DNA from: Amorphophallus konjac
Taxonomy: Eukaryota; Streptophyta; Magnoliopsida; Alismatales; Araceae
NCBI GenBank assembly: GCA_022559845.1
Contig: CM040118.1
Location: forward strand, 162,522,331-162,586,330
Reading direction: 5' to 3'
DNA: 64,000 nucleotides
The stretch's first letter is position 1. Each line of letters starts with the position of its first letter. The position numbers and the translations under genes were made by a program. The notes under the pieces are model-generated. The model saw only the letters and a list, made by a program, of their open reading frames with translations, was not told where the DNA came from and searched no databases. Below are positions 11,540 through 23,210 of the stretch, piece after piece.

Positions 11540-13760
11540 GTTAGGTAGCTATTTACCTAAGTCTTATGTCATTATGTGTGTTATTGGGCCCAATTATATG
11601 GGCTAGGCCCAGGGGCGTCCCCTTCCCCTTGGTTTAGTGTTAGTAGTCCAAAAGTCAGGGACTTAAGTTAAATTGTGGGATCCCTATAAATAGGACCCCA
11701 ATCCCTCATTTGTAAGCTAATGAATTGTTGAATGAAAATTTTGAGTTGAATATTGAAACCCATGTGCTCTCTCTCTCTCTCTCACTCTACCTCTCTAGCT
11801 CTCTCTATATTTCTCTTTCTCTCTCTAAAGGGGGCGAACCCCATTCTCTCTCCTCCTCTCTCTAAATTTCTAAATTCACTCTCTCTCCTCCCTATTCACC
11901 CCTAATTAAGACCCCTCCCCCTTCCCCATACCTCCCATTTAATCCCCCTCCAACCCCTAGGTGGAATCCCCTTCTCCTAGGCACCTCTCCCTCCTCCCAA
12001 GCAACCTTTCCCCTTCCCCATACAACCCTTCATTTTCCCAAGAGAGAATCCCCTCTCCCAAGTAACCTTTCCCCTCCCCAAGGCAACTCCTCCCTTTCCC
12101 AAGGCCACAATAACCAACCCCACATTAAACTCAGTTCAAATTTCCCTCTCCCTCCAAGCCACTTGCGCCCCCCCTCTCTCTCTCACCCTCCACCCTTGGT
12201 CGCAACCCCCTCCCCCTCCACCTACTAGCTGCGACCCAGCCCTCTTCTCCAGCCTCTCCACCACCTCTATCCACCTCCATCCAAGCCCCACAGCCATTAG
12301 CCATCTCCCCATTGCAGCCCCTTCACCCCTCCCACCACTATCAACTTCATTCACCAACCTACTCTATCCAGTTGGCAGGCAGCAGAAAAACGCCACTTGC
12401 AGATATTGCCCTGATGCTGTCCGACATCATCTGGAGGTGCACCATACATCGCCGGAAAGGTCTTCCAGTCTTCTTTACAGGAGAGGTGGAATCGTCTTGC
12501 TCCGACTTCCCTACAGATCGTGGTACCCATTCTCATCCGACTGCGCAACCGGGACCAGAACCTGGACCAGAGCTGCAGTGCAGAAGCTACTATGGCCACA
12601 CCCCTCAACTTCTAAATGTGCCACTTGGCCGAGAGCTGCTACTACAAGGCATCTACCATCACCCACAAGTAGCATCCCGTTCGGAATCAGGAATAGCAGT
12701 TTCCAATTTTTCTCTCCCAGGTGCGCAGAACAGGTCATCAGGGTCTTGTCCTGACCCCCCCTCACTCAACGGACCTCTCCTTGCCACCCCGACATTGTCT
12801 GGTACCCATCTTAGTTGTTGCTCGTAGAATACTCGTCCACGGTCGTCCTCGACTTGGTCTGCCACGTTTGGACTTCGGGAGCTGCCGTGGTGACTTCATC
12901 CATCTGCTGCTACACCCAAGGAGCAGTCTGAATCTGATCGCAGGGACCCTGTTCCAGAGCCCGTCCTGGCCGGTGTCGACTTCGGAAGCACCCACAAAAA
13001 TTAACAGACGTACCTGGATCTGTCAGTGACGTTTTGGCGCTAGTCTCGTCGAATTCTGAGTTCGGAGGAGTGCACAGCAGCGACCACTCCGACCCCCTGT
13101 TCTGCTGTTCCAGACCGGGACAGAATCGGCAAGGTGCACCATCGGCGCGATCCGAGCTAATCTCCCCTCCTCGCCTGGCCGGCTTAGCGCCCCTCCCTGC
13201 ATGGAGGTAGTGTTTGCTTGTACCCTACTCTCCCCACCCCAAGTTCCCCCTCCTGCGTGAGGAGTAGTGCATGTATTAGCATGTCATCGGCCGAAGCTTC
13301 ATCGGCGCGGCGTGCGGGTAGCCCACGCTTCCCCGCTCGCCCTCGTCTCCGGCCGGGATCGGCGTCTTCACGCCGATCAGGTGAGCTCCTGGTTGCACTC
13401 CTCTTGGTTAGCACTTCTTGCTTAACTAGTATTGCTTCTTAGTTCCGTCGGTGGCGAGGGAGTGCCCGATCCAAAATCAATCAAATCGAGTGTCCGCCGC
13501 GGAGCGAGTTGTGAGAGAGCCACTACATCCCACGCCCTTGGCGTGCTGGCCGCCCACGGATTTGGGCATCCCAGGCCCTTAGGGGTTCAGCCCAAGCTAG
13601 TCAAATCCTTGGAAAGGCGAGGTCCATCCTCGGACCCTCACCACTATCGCCGGTCCACCTACGGACCCGGGTGTGCGTGACGCGGGTGAAGCCGCTTGAG
13701 TGGGTCCGCCGTTCGGTTCGATTGCTTGTAAATCTAGGTCCGAGGGGTCATGTCACATCA
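11388..13760 (+). repeat. 3' LTR of element A
   Basis: 2,373 bp, starting TGATGAGGAC and ending GTCACATCA. It carries the TATA box at 11684-11692 and CT-rich leader at about 11768-11890. The internal flank CACCCCAGGGGTA resembles the corresponding flanks of B, C and D. Confidence 0.92.
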
Positions 13761-13765
13761 AAAAG

Positions 13766-14024
13766 GCCAAGGGGTGGTAGGGGGAACCCATGGGCCAAGT
13801 CCATAGAAGTGGGCCTATTAACCCACTAGGCCACCTAATGACACTTAGACTTAGATAAATGACTCTCTAACTTAGGTACATGACTCAATAAAAGGGAAAA
13901 TTACATGATTAAGACTCAGAAAGAAGTGAAAATTACATAGCTAGACTCGGAAAATTGAGATGAACACAATGGCGAGCATCGGGACCCATGGAGAAATGGG
14001 AAGTAGTAAGCGATGTCCCCATCA
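13766..14024 (-). repeat. 3' LTR of element B, right part
   Basis: It continues the LTR interrupted at 6570 and matches 30198-30456. It ends GATGTCCCCATCA on the plus strand. Its last three bases supply the stop codon of the B ORF. Confidence 0.9.
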
Positions 14025-15200
14025 TACTCCCGGGGTGCAGAGAACTCGACTCTGTCGAGTAAGGGTCCTCCCTGCTGCGGTACTGCTCCAATAGGTCAGG
14101 ATCAGCTGCTGGAGATACTCCTGAATCACCCAGGCGTCAACCGAAGGTGGCCGTCTCTTCCACCTAACCAGATATCGCTCATACGCCTTGCTCCGTGTGG
14201 TAGTGATCTGTTCATCTAATATCCGCTCCACTTGATCACGCTGGTTTCTCTGGCCAGATGGAGCTCTCGTTGGTGTGGGGGCTCTCTCAAGGGGTGGGAT
14301 AGGCTGGATCTCCTCACTGGGTGTCACCGTGGGGCCCTTGTAGGGCACCAGGTCAGCCACATTGAAAGTGGGGCTTACTCCGTACTCTTCGGGGAGGTTC
14401 AACACATAAGTATTTGTGTCAAGGCGCCTCAACACCTGAAAGGAGCCTGCTCCACGAGACCTCAGCTTTGAGACAATCTCAGTCCTCACCATCACAAAAT
14501 CACCGACATGGATTTCTTGGTGGCGACAGTGGGAATCGGCTAATTCCTTAAGAACCTTGCTGCTCTTGTTTTTGTGTTTACGAATGTTACCATGCAATGT
14601 CATGAATGATGATCCTATAGGGATGAAGGGAGGGCCTGGACAACCAAATTCAGCCCTATCAAGTGTTAGATTAGTTTTGACAAACTTAGGAGGACCAGGG
14701 CACCCATGAATTGACCTATCATGCTTAGAAACCATGTGGACCTTGATGCACTTAGGTGGACCGGGGCAGCCACAAGTGGCCCTATCATGCATGAGGTGGA
14801 TGAAGAGTGGGGGAGGACCAGCATGTCCAAATGTAAACCTGTCGTGCACTGGACCTAGTGTGTGAATGATATAAATGACGTGACTAGCCTTACTACATGA
14901 TGCAAAATGTTGTGACACATGCATTACAATCAAGATGGTCCCATTTTTAGGTGGGGGTGGATTTGGGGGTTTCCACTCATAGGGGTCGAAGGGGTCCAAG
15001 AAGATGGACATTTTGGGATAGGACACTTCCTCATTTCCTAGGTGGATGTCACCCTCGGTCATGGATCTCATAGTGTGAACTAAGTAGTGGAATGGGTGGG
15101 TTGGGTTCAACATGGTGGGTGAGGGTAGGAGGGAGTGGGCGGTGGGTAAGGCGGCTAGGTCCCATGGGTTCAATGTCTTCCATAGGGAGGGCCAAAGGGG
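14022..15200 (-). pseudogene. Element B ORF, C-terminal part: GCPGPP repeats, integrase C-terminus, chromodomain
   Basis: This frame joins the upstream part by a frameshift near 15173-15200. Four GxxGPP repeats lie at about 14630-14830, each preceded by HDR, LDR or similar. The integrase C-terminal region (VGDFVMV, then EYGVSPTFNVADLVPY) is at about 14516-14334. A chromodomain follows at about 14231-14103 (VERILD, then YLVRWKRRP, then DAWV). Chromodomains in chromoviruses bind modified histones and guide integration. The frame stops at TGA 14022-14024, the terminal triplet of the LTR. The tail is well preserved even though the enzyme core is absent. Confidence 0.75.
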
Positions 15201-15953
15201 TCATGGAAGGTGTTACCAAGGAAGGGGTATTCTATCTCCTCAAGGTCTTCAAATGATGGTGAGTCCTCCTCCTCAAATGAAGTAATTGAACCGAAGTCCT
15301 TGGCGGGTTGGTTGGCCATGAATGGAGGGCTTGGTATCCTACCCGAAATAAGCAACTCTAATTTGCGAATAGCATCGGGCTCGTCGGGTGTAGGGAGGAG
15401 TAACAGAAGGTCACTAGTGTAGCAACCCACAGTGTAAATGGAGGAGATGGATCCGACACATAGGTGTAGGAGGTCAAGGCTCCTAGGTCGGTCGGCTATT
15501 GTAGTCATTATGCCAGTTAGTTCCATTTGCCAAACTATACCCTTAAGAAGATCCCCTAATGTTTCCACTTGATAGGATGATTGGATTGTGGTGTGATAGG
15601 TGGATAAGGGTACAATGGGAAGGTTTTGCTCCATAGGTGGGTAAACATAGGACACGATGGGGTGAAGTGGTCTCTCCTTTAGCCATCTAGCTAGGGGCCC
15701 CTCTATGATTACGGTGCTACTTGTGAAGGCTTGTGGCTCTTGGGGGTCCAAGCTATGTGAAGGGGACATTTGTGATTCTTCCTCACCATAGATATGAACT
15801 TGGGTTTCCTCAAGGATGGGGATGGGTTCCGGACTAGCATCTACTCCCATGTGGATGGTTGTGGTCTCCTCTCTCAAGGGAATGGGAAGGTCTATTGGGG
15901 GAGGGGTGATGATGGTTGGTGCATGGTGTACCCGGGGTGGTGAGTGAGGCCGG
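15170..15953 (-). pseudogene. Element B ORF, middle part with conserved unknown domain
   Basis: It continues in frame from the N-terminal part (28000-27075) once element G and one copy of GCCGG are removed. Residues at 15712-15370 match the unknown domain of A and C: WLKERP, an HTT...S motif, TLGDLLKG, GSISSIYT and LLPTPDEP. A TGA at 15170 ends this frame, and the downstream part lies in another frame. The flanks are proline-rich and acidic. I know no family for this domain. Confidence 0.65.
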
Positions 15954-16738
15954 TGAAGAGGCGAGATCTCGCGCTGGATCCTGAGCGGGCTATGGATCAC
16001 CAGAAGATGAATCTGCAAGATAGGGAAACGTATCAGAGGGCCCAGGGGATCTCCCTGGGGGAAAACCCTCCGATGGCTAAGTCAGTAGAGCTATGGTGGA
16101 AGCAATAATGGGGGGAGGAGAGAGCTGATGCGCGAGAATCCTCTCCACCAAAGGGTGAAGCGAATCGTGCTCAGGAGCTTAGGGTGTGTGAATGCTTAGT
16201 TCATCTTACCATCTTCCGGAGGGTATCCCTTGCTTAAATAGTGCGCCGCCTTCAGGAGTCCTGTAAGCTGAGGGGTTCCCGGCGGGAGTTACGTCTTTAA
16301 CGGGGGCTTTCATGGCCTGATCGTGGGAACGTTATCCCCTTGGAGTCCGGCGGCTCCCCTGACTCTCCCGCTGGCGGAGGACTCTGAACGGCTGCACCTG
16401 CAGATAATCAACCGGCCTTACCGAGCCTCGGGGATGCTAGCTCATGTCCGAGCGATAGGCATGGCCCGGCGAGGGTGGGGTCGGATAGGTCGGCTGGAGC
16501 CTATCTCTCTCGGACGGGGATAGGGCTTTAGGCCGGACCTTCCTTGGGACCTGACCGTTGTCTCGGGCCCTCCGAGCCTAGAAGGCCGCCGGGGAGAGTT
16601 AGTTCCTCGAGTCTTATTTATTGGGCTTTTCTCCCTAAGTGGGCCCTGTGGGCTATCACTCGGGTGGGCTCGCCTGGTTGGACCTTGTGGGTCTTGTTGG
16701 GCTGCCTTTGTGGTGGGCTGCGGAAATCCCCCTCTCCA
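15954..16738 (-). repeat. 3' LTR of element G
   Basis: 785 bp. On the minus strand it reads TGGAGAGGGGG...CTCTTCA, identical in length to 26285-27069. The high similarity indicates a recent insertion. Confidence 0.95.
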
Positions 16739-16755
16739 CTTGTCCCCCTCCTACT
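16739..16755 (-). other. Polypurine tract of element G
   Basis: The minus strand reads AGTAGGAGGGGGACAAG directly before the 3' LTR. This is the expected site and composition for plus-strand priming. Confidence 0.75.
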
Positions 16756-17013
16756 CCCGAGCCAAGGAGGCTCGGATGAGTATTTTTTCGAGGCTTTGGA
16801 CCGGCGTGGCTCAGGTGGGTGGAATTCCGTTGGCGTTATGGAGCCGCTTATAGCAGTCGCCGAGGCCCGTAATGATGATCCTGACGGATTCGAAACGAAG
16901 GGGCCCCCCTTTTTCTAGGAGCACGGAACGGCGCACCGCCACCCTCAGGGGTTTTTAGGGGGCGCTGCTCATCGTTCTAGGCTTCTAGGGTTTTAGGCTT
17001 TCCTTGCTTCTTG

Positions 17014-19611
17014 ATGCGCCGTGAGAGCACAGCGGAGACACGGAGCCTTGCGGCGGCGTTCGAGGAGTTGGCGAGGATAACCGCAGAGGCGGTCAGGCAA
17101 CTTCCTTCTCCCCCGGAGTCTTCGAGCTCGTACGAGGGATCTCCTCCCGACTCGATGGCGGATCAGAGTCCGGAGCTTGTGCCGGTGAGGCGGGAACCCG
17201 TCCCCAACTGTAGTGAGTTGGGGGAAGCAGAGGTGCGGAGGCTGGAGCATCATTTCCGCCTGCCTCTCAGATACAGCTTTGTTGCCGCCCCTCCGTACGA
17301 GACGAGTCTGGATGATCGTGATGAGCTCATTTGCACCTTCCTTCTGGCTTGGAAGAGTGGATTTCGGCTCCCTTTCGACTCTTACGTGCTGCAGCTTCTT
17401 AATTTTTTCCTGTTGGCGCCTATTCAATTGGTGGCCAATTCATATCTGCTGCTCTCGGCCTTCCGGATTCTTTGTCGTCAGCACGACATTTTTCCTTCTT
17501 TGGACCTCTTCCACTTCTTTTTTGTGTTGAAAGCGCACCAGTCGGCGGGGAAAGGCTTCTACTTCATCCAGGCGCGGCGGAATAGGAGCTGCATCTCGCT
17601 TGCGGCGAAGGACTCCTCGCACAAGGGGTGGAAGAGCCAATTCTTCTGGGTGAAGGCGGTGGCGACGGACGAGATCTGGAGATGCCGGACCTCGCCCAAC
17701 TTTCACCCGAATCTGCCCCCTCGTCAGGAGGAGTTCCCCCCCCACGTGGAGCAGCAGGCTGCCCGTCTGCTGGAGAACCGTCAATCGACCGAGGAGCTGG
17801 TGACGCCGGAGAACATCGAACGGTGTCTTCTCTCGCGGTTGACGTCGACAGGTACAGCTCTTGAGGCTCTTTTTCGGGGGTGGTAGCTCTTTTCCTCCTC
17901 CTGACCGGGGTTTCTTCTTGCTGCAGACGTGAGGCGGGAGCCTCTGGAGGAGGCGGCCGAGGTCATCGATCTGGGAGATGACTCGGCAGCCGATGAGCCT
18001 GATGCCCCGGTGGGTCACGTCCATGCCCGAGATAAGGGCAAGGGGGCGGCCCCCGAGGGGACTTCTCGATCGACCGGCCTGAAGCGCAAGAATCCCCTGG
18101 TGGGGAAGTTGCGGGAGGCCGCGAAGGCCAGAAAAAGGGCCAAGAAAGCCAGTTTTCCTACCGCCGTCGGGGGTGATTCTGGCTCGGCGGCGCTCCCCCC
18201 TCGGGGGCAGGATGGGGCTGACCCCTCCGGGCTGGCTCTCCCATCCGCCGGGCGAGAGGGGGCCGAGGAGACCAGGGGCCCCGCAGAGGGAGGTGATGGG
18301 TCGGCTCTCCCCTCTGTGGGGGCAGAGGGGGCCGGTGCCGGTGTGGCCGGCGCTGGGACCGAGGGATTGGTCGGCGCGGATGGGGGTTCACCCGCGAGGG
18401 CGTCGCAACCCCAAGTGCCGGCAGTTGCTGGTGCGGTTGATCCCGCGGCGCCGGTCGAGGGTGGGGGTTGGCCTGGGGAGGCGTTGCAACCCCAACCGAC
18501 CGTGGCGCGCGGGGCAGTCAGCTTCGCTGCCCGAACAGGGTCTTCTGGCGGGGTGCCCAGGGTGGAGCAGTCTTCTTTGCCGGAACCTCTGGTCAGGCTC
18601 GGTATCTCGGGTGACTTGTACCGGCTCTGTCGGTCGATCGCCGAGAGGACGAGGGGGGGAGAAAGGCGCAGCACTCCCACCGGGGTCCTTGATATCTTGA
18701 TGGAGGGTGGCCTGGTCATAGCTCGGACAGCGGCCGTGATGGCGGAGGCGCACGCCCGGACGGAGGCGGAGCGGTCGAGGCTCGCCTGGACCCTTGGTGG
18801 GTGCGAGGGGAAACTATCCCGGCTCGAGGGGGAGCATGAGGGGCTCCGGAGGGAGTTCCTCGCATTCAGGGAGTTGGCGCGGTCGAGCCGACGGGAAGCC
18901 GAGGCGTTGGCCGAGCAGCTAGCAAGGGCCCAAGAATCGCTCGAGAGGAAGAGCAAACGTCTAGAAGATGAGCGTCAACGTCACATCAAGCTGGACGGCC
19001 TCTGGGAGCTTGAGCACGGCGAGCTGCATGATCGGGAGGAGGACACGGAGCGCCTTCGCGCTGAGGCTGAGGCGGACCGAGCCTGGGCGGAGGGTCGGAC
19101 GATCGAAGCCGAGCGGAGGATGACCGAGCTAGAGGAGCGTCTGGCGAGGGTGGAAAAGCGTGCGGCCGAGGCGGAGCGGGCTCGGGACGGGCAAGTCGAG
19201 GCGGAGGCGATCGAGCGCTACAAAGGCTCGGAAGCTTACTCGGCCGACCTGATTGAAGCTGCCCTACCCTACTACGAGGTAGCGCTCTGCCGGGGTGCCC
19301 GAAAGGGATTCAGGCAGGGCTATCACCGGGCGATGAGCTATGCCAATGAGCATCTTGCCGGGGGTGATTTTCTATACGGCCAGAGTTATGACTCGGATGA
19401 GTCAGTTTCTAGCTCCTCATCCTCGGCCGGGGAAGAACCGGAGGAGTCATCTCCAGCGGGGTCACCAACTCCGGAGGCTCCAGGAGGGCTCACGACCGGG
19501 ACAGTTCTCGCACAGGTGAGGTCAGTGTCCGGGCCGGCCGTCACCGAAGGCACCGGGGGTGACGCGTCCCCTACTGCTGTTCCCGAGCTTCAAAGTGGGC
19601 CCGAGGCCTGA
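17014..19611 (+). CDS. Antisense gene of Tat element (putative gypsy-type transposon protein), two exons
   Basis: It lies opposite to pol, between integrase and the 3' LTR. Exon 1 is 17014-17851 and exon 2 is 17927-19611, giving 840 residues. The N-terminal 250 residues have the look of PF04195 ('putative gypsy type transposon'): YETSLDDRDELICTF, then FFLLAPIQLVANS, then KGWKSQFFWV. A Gly/Ala/Pro-rich linker (about 18100-18600) leads to a long coiled coil rich in Glu/Arg/Ala (about 18740-19220), then a Ser/Glu-rich acidic tail. The ATG at 17014 is the first in frame. Such antisense ORFs are known in RIRE2- and Grande-like elements and their role is unknown. Unlike pol, this gene shows no internal stop apart from the intron. 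Confidence 0.8.
17852..17926 (+). other. Intron of antisense gene
   Basis: The donor is ACAG|GTACAG and the acceptor is CTTGCTGCAG|ACG with a pyrimidine-rich tract before it. The length is 75 bp, a multiple of three, yet the retained sequence contains TAG at 17884-17886, so splicing is needed to join the exons. Both exons are in the same frame. Confidence 0.75.
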
Positions 19612-20823
19612 TGTATTATGCTTTATTTTGCCCCTTCCCCTTTTTTGTTTTTCCTTTTGTAAGAGGATTTCTTATGGGAGGCAATAAAGGACTTACTTCG
19701 TTTGATCGTTATCTTTGCCGTGATTTGGCTGGCGTATCGAGGGCAGTTGGAAGGTGCCGATATTCTCTGCACCGTTCTCGCATGCTGATTCGGGAGACTT
19801 CTGGTGGGGCGTCCTTTCATTCCACCATGCTTTGAAAGTCGAGGCGCTTCGCGAATCCCGCTAGGGCGGGGGCCGAGGAATTGGAGGTGACCTTCCAAGG
19901 GAGGTCCTATAGCGTGTTTTCGAGGGGGGAGTCATTTAAGGCGCGTGGCCTCCCTTGGCCTATAAAAAGGACCGAAGGGTGCTCCTTCCCTCTTAACACT
20001 TAGGACTCTCGCCGATGGTCTGCTCTCGTTCCCTCGTTTTCGCTCTGCGTTGCGCCGCCGCGATCGGAGCATGGAGGACCCTTCAGAAGATGACGCCGCA
20101 GATGACGGGGAGCAGTCGGCTCCAGCTGTCCTGGAATATCGGTCGGGTCCCACGGTCGCCGCGCGTGCATGAGACGGGTCCGACGGTCGCCACGCGGATC
20201 TGGAGAGGGCTTCGACGTGCGGGGGTACGCCGTTTGCCTCCTCTTGGCTCCGGCGAGGCTTCCGGGCGGACGCTGAGATGGAGGGCGGATGGGGGAGTTA
20301 GGGATGCCGGCCGCCATTCCCCTCCGTGGGAGGGGAGGAGGCGGCTCCAGTTCCTTCCTCACCTCTGTCCGCAGCCTCTTTCTCTCTCTTTTGTTCTTCA
20401 TTTCTTTCACTCTTCGGGGGCTGCTTACTTTCTGTTCGCCTCCAAAGAGTTGGTAGTTTGGCAGAGAGGAGACCTTCACGGCGCTCCTTTTTCCAGGTTG
20501 TTGCCAACTTGGAAGGTAGCCTTCCTCGCGTGAAAGGTGGCCTTCTCCTTGCTGTCCCTCTGTCACCTTTGTCGCGGTCCACCCGAGCCAACTGGGTCGA
20601 CCATCTCTTGTCCGAGCCAGTTTCTACGCGAGGCAGAGTCAGTGGCTGGGTGAGAGAAGGTCAAGACCGGGTCGGTCGGGTGATGGCCGTTTGCCGCGGT
20701 GCTAGATGGATTTTTGCTTTTCACTATGTAATGTACTGGCAGTTGCCTTTCTGATGTACCAACAGTTATCTTGAATGAATGCAAAAAAGGGGGTTTATTT
20801 TACCCGATTTGTCGATACAGTTT
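19612..20823. other. Spacer between antisense gene and pol of element G
   Basis: GC-rich 1.2 kb. A plus-strand TATA-like box at 19971 is followed by an ATG at 20015 opening a 172-codon frame, but several other frames are also open here and I recognise no protein. No confident gene. Confidence 0.5.
19971..19978 (+). promoter_or_regulatory. Possible TATA box antisense to pol
   Basis: CCTATAAAAAGG is an excellent plant TATA match. It points toward the pol gene from its 3' side. There is no independent evidence of transcription. Confidence 0.3.
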
Positions 20824-22098
20824 TCAGAAATAAAATCTGCGTAGTGTGGTTGCGTTCCATGTCCGGGGAATGGGTTCCCCTTCCATTGTGGCTAACCTGT
20901 ACGCACCTTTCCCGAGCGTCTCGATCACTCGGTAGGGGCCTTCCCAGTTGGGGGATAGCTTGCCCGCCCCCTCCAGTGGTCGAGAGGCTTCGGTTTTCCT
21001 GAGGATGAAGTCCCCTGGTTGGAATTGTCTGCCTCGGACCTTGGTGTTGTTGTACCGAGTGAGGCGGCGCTTGTATTCCGTAGCTCGGACGTTCGCGATC
21101 TCTCAGAGTTCGTCTGCCAGGTCGAGGTTCTCGAGCAACTTCTGCTCGTTTGCCTCGGGCGAAAAGCTAATCACTCGGAGAGACGGATTGGCGATCTCTA
21201 ACGGAACGACGGCTTCGGTGCCATATACCAGCTGAAAAGGGGTCTCACCGGTTACCGTCCTGGGGGTCGTTCGGTGCGACCATAGTACGCTAGGCAGATC
21301 CTCGAGCCAGCTACCCTTAGCCTTGCCGAGTCTGGTTTTTATGCCCTTCAAGATGCTCTTGTTGGCATTTTCAACCAGCCCGTTGGCCTGAGGGTGGGTG
21401 ACCGAAGTGAAGTGGTTGCAGATATTTAGGTCGGCGCATCTGTCTCGGAAGTACCGAGAGTCGAATTGCCGCCCGTTATCGCTCACTATCACTCGGGGGA
21501 TGCCAAAGCGACAGATGATCGATTTCCATACGAAACCCCAGACGACTGTCTCGGTGATCCTAGCTGTTGCTTCAGCCTCGATCCACTTGGTAAAGTAGTC
21601 GATGGCGACGATGATGAACTTCTTCTGGGATTGAGCCGTTGGGAATGGCCCAAGGATGTCGATCCCCCATCGAGCGAAAGGGTAGGGCTCGGTAAGGGTG
21701 ATAAGTTCCGTGGCCGGCTGGTGGACCAAATGGTCGAACCGCTGGCAACGGTCGCAATGTTGTGCGTAGGCCGTGCAGTCGCGCTGCAGGGTCGGCCACC
21801 AGTACCCCTGTCTTAGCAGGATTCTGGCCAGCGACCGACCTCCTGAATGTGCTCCGCACAGGCCTTGATGAATCTCTTCAACAGCTTGGCTTGCTTCGTC
21901 GGGACCGAGACACTTCAGAAGGGGCCCGGAGAACGATCTTCGGTAGAGAGCGTTGTCGAGGATGACGAAGCGCCGAGCTTGGTACTTCATTCGGCGGGCT
22001 TCCCGAGGGTCGGAGGGCTCCCGGGAGTCCCGTAGCCAGGACAGGTAGGGGGAGCGCCAGTCGCCGGGAGTGGCCGAGTCAATGGCGAGGAGCTCCAA
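20824..22098 (-). other. Integrase domain of element G
   Basis: An HHCC zinc-binding segment (HQGLCGAH, then HCDRC) lies at about 21870-21740. The DDE core has D in WGIDILGPFP (near 21660), D in VSDNGRQF (near 21480) and E in LVENANKSI (near 21370). A TGA at 21103 interrupts the C-terminal region, which continues in frame to 20824 with GDFILRK and WEGPYRV. Integrase inserts the cDNA into the host chromosome. Confidence 0.9.
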
Positions 22099-22161
22099 GT
22101 CTATGCTCGGGCGCTCGAGCTCTTCTAGGAGGACCGATCATGTACCTTCCGGGTCTAGGGA

Positions 22162-22539
22162 GGAGGCCAGTCGGGAGAGAGCGTCTGCACGAGAGTTTTG
22201 CTCTCGAGCTATTCGGACTACCTCGAACTCCTCGAACTGCTGGGCCAGGCTCCGGACCAACTGTAGGTATTTGATCATAGGTACCTCCCGAGCTTCGTAC
22301 TCGCCACTGACCTGGCTTGCAACTAGCTGGGAGTCGGTGTGGATCCTGACTCGCTCGGCCCCCAACCGTCGGGCCATGCGGGCTCTCGAGATAAGGGCCT
22401 CGTACTCGGAAGCATTGTTGGATGCCAGAAAGTTGAACTTTAGGGCGTATTGCAACTCTATTCCTTTGGGGGACTTTAGGAGGATACCTGCGCCGCTACC
22501 GACCGGGTTGGATGATCCATCGACGAACAGCTCCCAGGT
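22162..22539 (-). other. Second (archaeal-like) RNase H of element G
   Basis: LFVDGSSNPVGSGAG supplies the first Asp, NNASEYEAL the Glu, HTDSQLVASQ the second Asp, and EQNSRADALSRLA the last Asp. All four catalytic acids are visible. An extra RNase H of this type is a known Tat-lineage feature. Confidence 0.85.
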
Positions 22540-22641
22540 TGGCCCGGTTGCCGCCGGAGGCCTGTCCTCGACCGGAATGGTGCTCTCGGCGATGAAGTCG
22601 ATGAGTGCTTGTCCTTTGATAGCTGATCGCGGCCGATACGA

Positions 22642-22959
22642 GATGTCGTAGGCCCCGAGCATGATGGCCCACTTGATGAGTCGCCCCGAGGCTTCGAGAT
22701 GGGCCAGAATCTTCTTCAGCGGCTCGCCGGTTGGCACGGTGATGGGATGCCCCTGGAAGTAGGGTCGGAGGCGCTTTGCGGAGGTAACCAACGCTAGCAC
22801 GAGTTTCTCGGTTGCGGGGTACCTCCGCTCGGCCTCGCCGAGCACCTTGCTGGTGTAGTAGACCGGCCTCTCGACTCCCGAGTCATTTCTGACTAGGACC
22901 GAGCTGACCGTTGATGGCGTCGCCGAGAGATAGAGCAACAAGTCCTCGCCCGGGACGGG
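22642..22959 (-). other. First RNase H (RT-linked) of element G, degenerate
   Basis: The segment LLLYLSATPSTVSSVL occupies the usual place of the first catalytic Asp (typically YxDAS), but has Ser. The rest follows the family (PVYYTSKVL, then RYPATEKL). It is likely catalytically dead, with the second domain taking over. Confidence 0.75.
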
Positions 22960-23210
22960 CTTGGAAAGCACCGGGGGCGAAGCCAGGAACTCTTTGAGCT
23001 CGGCGAACGCTGTCTGGCATTCCCCATCCCATGCGAACGTAGCAGATGCTATCTTGGGCCCCCTCATCAGCATGAAGAAGGGCAAGCATCGTTCGGCCGC
23101 ACGGGACAGGAAACGACTGAGAGCAGCGACACGCCCCGTCAGACGCTGGACGTCTTTAATGCATGTGGGCGGGCGCATGTCCAGGATGGCCTGGACCTTG
23201 TCGGGGTTGG

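Larger units (their letters stand above)
6571..13760 (+). mobile_element. Element A: non-autonomous chromovirus-related LTR element
   Basis: The LTRs are 6571-8948 and 11388-13760, both TGATGAGG...GTCACATCA. The target duplication AAAAG is at 6566-6570 and 13761-13765. The uninterrupted site is visible in the right LTR of B at 30193-30197. Total 7,190 bp. A tRNA-iMet primer site follows the left LTR. Its LTR is homologous to that of B but in the opposite orientation. The internal region holds one ORF with no polymerase. Confidence 0.93.

Noticed and set aside
18015..18956. 313-codon minus frame opposite the antisense gene exon 2
   Set aside because: Shadow frame in GC-rich coding DNA. The plus frame has the coiled coil and a matching intron.
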